Assembly (NCBI GenBank): GCA_014730235.1
Contig: WJIO01000166.1
Coordinates: 1 to 32,185, forward strand
Length of the DNA: 32,185 nt
Reading direction: 5' to 3'
Source of the DNA: Candidatus Poribacteria bacterium
GTDB taxonomy: Bacteria > Poribacteria > DTPJ01 > WJIO01
The notes beneath the pieces were generated by a model. It saw only the letters and a program-made list of their open reading frames with translations, was not told the DNA's origin and searched no databases. Shown piece by piece: positions 31,847 to 32,185 of the stretch. The position numbers and the translations under genes were made by a program. Within the stretch, counting starts at the first letter, position 1; each line of letters opens with the position of its first letter.

Positions 31847-32185
31847 ATGAAACTAGGCATAAGTTCTTACACATATACATGGTCTGTGGGTATACCGGGT
31901 AATCTCCCTGAAAAGCCTATGAAGGCAATGGATTTAATGGGCAAGGCTTTTGAATTGGGCGTAGAAGTTTTACAGATAGCCGATAACCTGCCGCTGGACA
32001 AACTCTCGGATCAGGAACTTAAGCAACTGAAACAGGAGGCAGAAAACCAGAATATAGACATAGAAGTAGGAACCCAGGGTATAAATCATGAACACCTGAA
32101 AAGATATATTGAAATTTGCCAGTTATTTAATTCACCATTCCTTCGGGTTGTGATAGACACAAAAGAGCATAAACCTACTGAAGAC
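31847..32185 (+). CDS. Xylose-isomerase-like TIM-barrel protein (3' truncated), possibly 3-oxo-isoapionate decarboxylase
   Basis: The first 113 residues are present; the gene runs off the end of the window. AAGGAA lies six bases before the ATG. The opening KLGISSYTYTWSVG is the first barrel strand of the sugar-phosphate isomerase/epimerase family, followed by AFELGVEVLQIADNL (strand 2), IDIEVGTQGI (strand 3) and SPFLRVVID (strand 4). The metal ligands would lie beyond the window. The gene starts 14 bp after the ApnO-like gene. In known D-apionate pathways the decarboxylase OiaC is a barrel protein of this kind, which makes it a good candidate, but isomerase or epimerase activity remains possible. 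Confidence 0.7.
   Translation, partial: MKLGISSYTYTWSVGIPGNLPEKPMKAMDLMGKAFELGVEVLQIADNLPLDKLSDQELKQLKQEAENQNIDIEVGTQGINHEHLKRYIEICQLFNSPFLRVVIDTKEHKPTED

Overview
The window is AT-rich, gene-dense bacterial DNA, probably from Candidatus Poribacteria or a close relative. The best clue is the C-terminal domain of the giant surface protein ending at 7944, whose YPNPFNPETWIPYQ motif is typical of secreted poribacterial proteins. Other hints are tandem uroporphyrinogen-decarboxylase-like enzymes, several Gfo/Idh/MocA oxidoreductases, a planctomycete/poribacterium-type multi-pass membrane protein and a large heparinase-type lyase. The phylum call is an inference from protein style; no rRNA or marker gene is present.

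Layout. (1) 1-7944, plus strand: end of an outer-membrane barrel gene, a lipoprotein with a cohesin-like domain, and a 2241-residue secreted protein with two TIG domains, 17 PKD domains, two Ig-like domains, a dockerin-like pair and a C-terminal sorting-type domain. (2) 8203-13193, plus: a sugar-catabolism operon (PHP-domain protein, fused class II aldolase/short-chain dehydrogenase, unusual two-Rossmann alcohol dehydrogenase) behind a good sigma70-type promoter. (3) 13194-13494: a 138-bp MITE-like element, a dispersed-repeat end and a strong terminator hairpin. (4) 13495-15822, plus: two tandem URO-D-like enzymes. (5) 15819-23180, minus: membrane protein, PP-loop/NFACT protein, heparinase-type lipoprotein, MazG-like protein, THUMP methyltransferase, closely packed. 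(6) 23657-24325, minus: a small secreted protein. (7) 24612-30510, minus: HD hydrolase, two Gfo/Idh/MocA oxidoreductases, aldo/keto reductase and a glycyl radical enzyme. (8) 30621-32185, plus: cupin, a D-apionate oxidoisomerase-like dehydrogenase and a TIM-barrel protein cut by the window end.

The genes together suggest a heterotrophic polysaccharide and sugar degrader with at least some anaerobic metabolism, because the glycyl radical enzyme is oxygen-sensitive as a family. The lyase could release uronate-type sugars, while the aldolase/dehydrogenase operon and the divergent 24.6-32.2 kb cluster would process deoxy-, branched or acidic sugars. The divergent cluster resembles a D-apiose/D-apionate route. 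Intergenic regions carry a family of small palindromic repeats with shared ends, some placed just upstream of predicted promoters or just after stop codons.

The most interesting points are the cohesin-lipoprotein/dockerin-giant pair, the exact 279-bp PKD period, poly-G tracts in both surface-protein genes, a glycyl radical enzyme without the usual Cys-x-Glu motif, the double-Rossmann dehydrogenase, and the apionate-like gene set.
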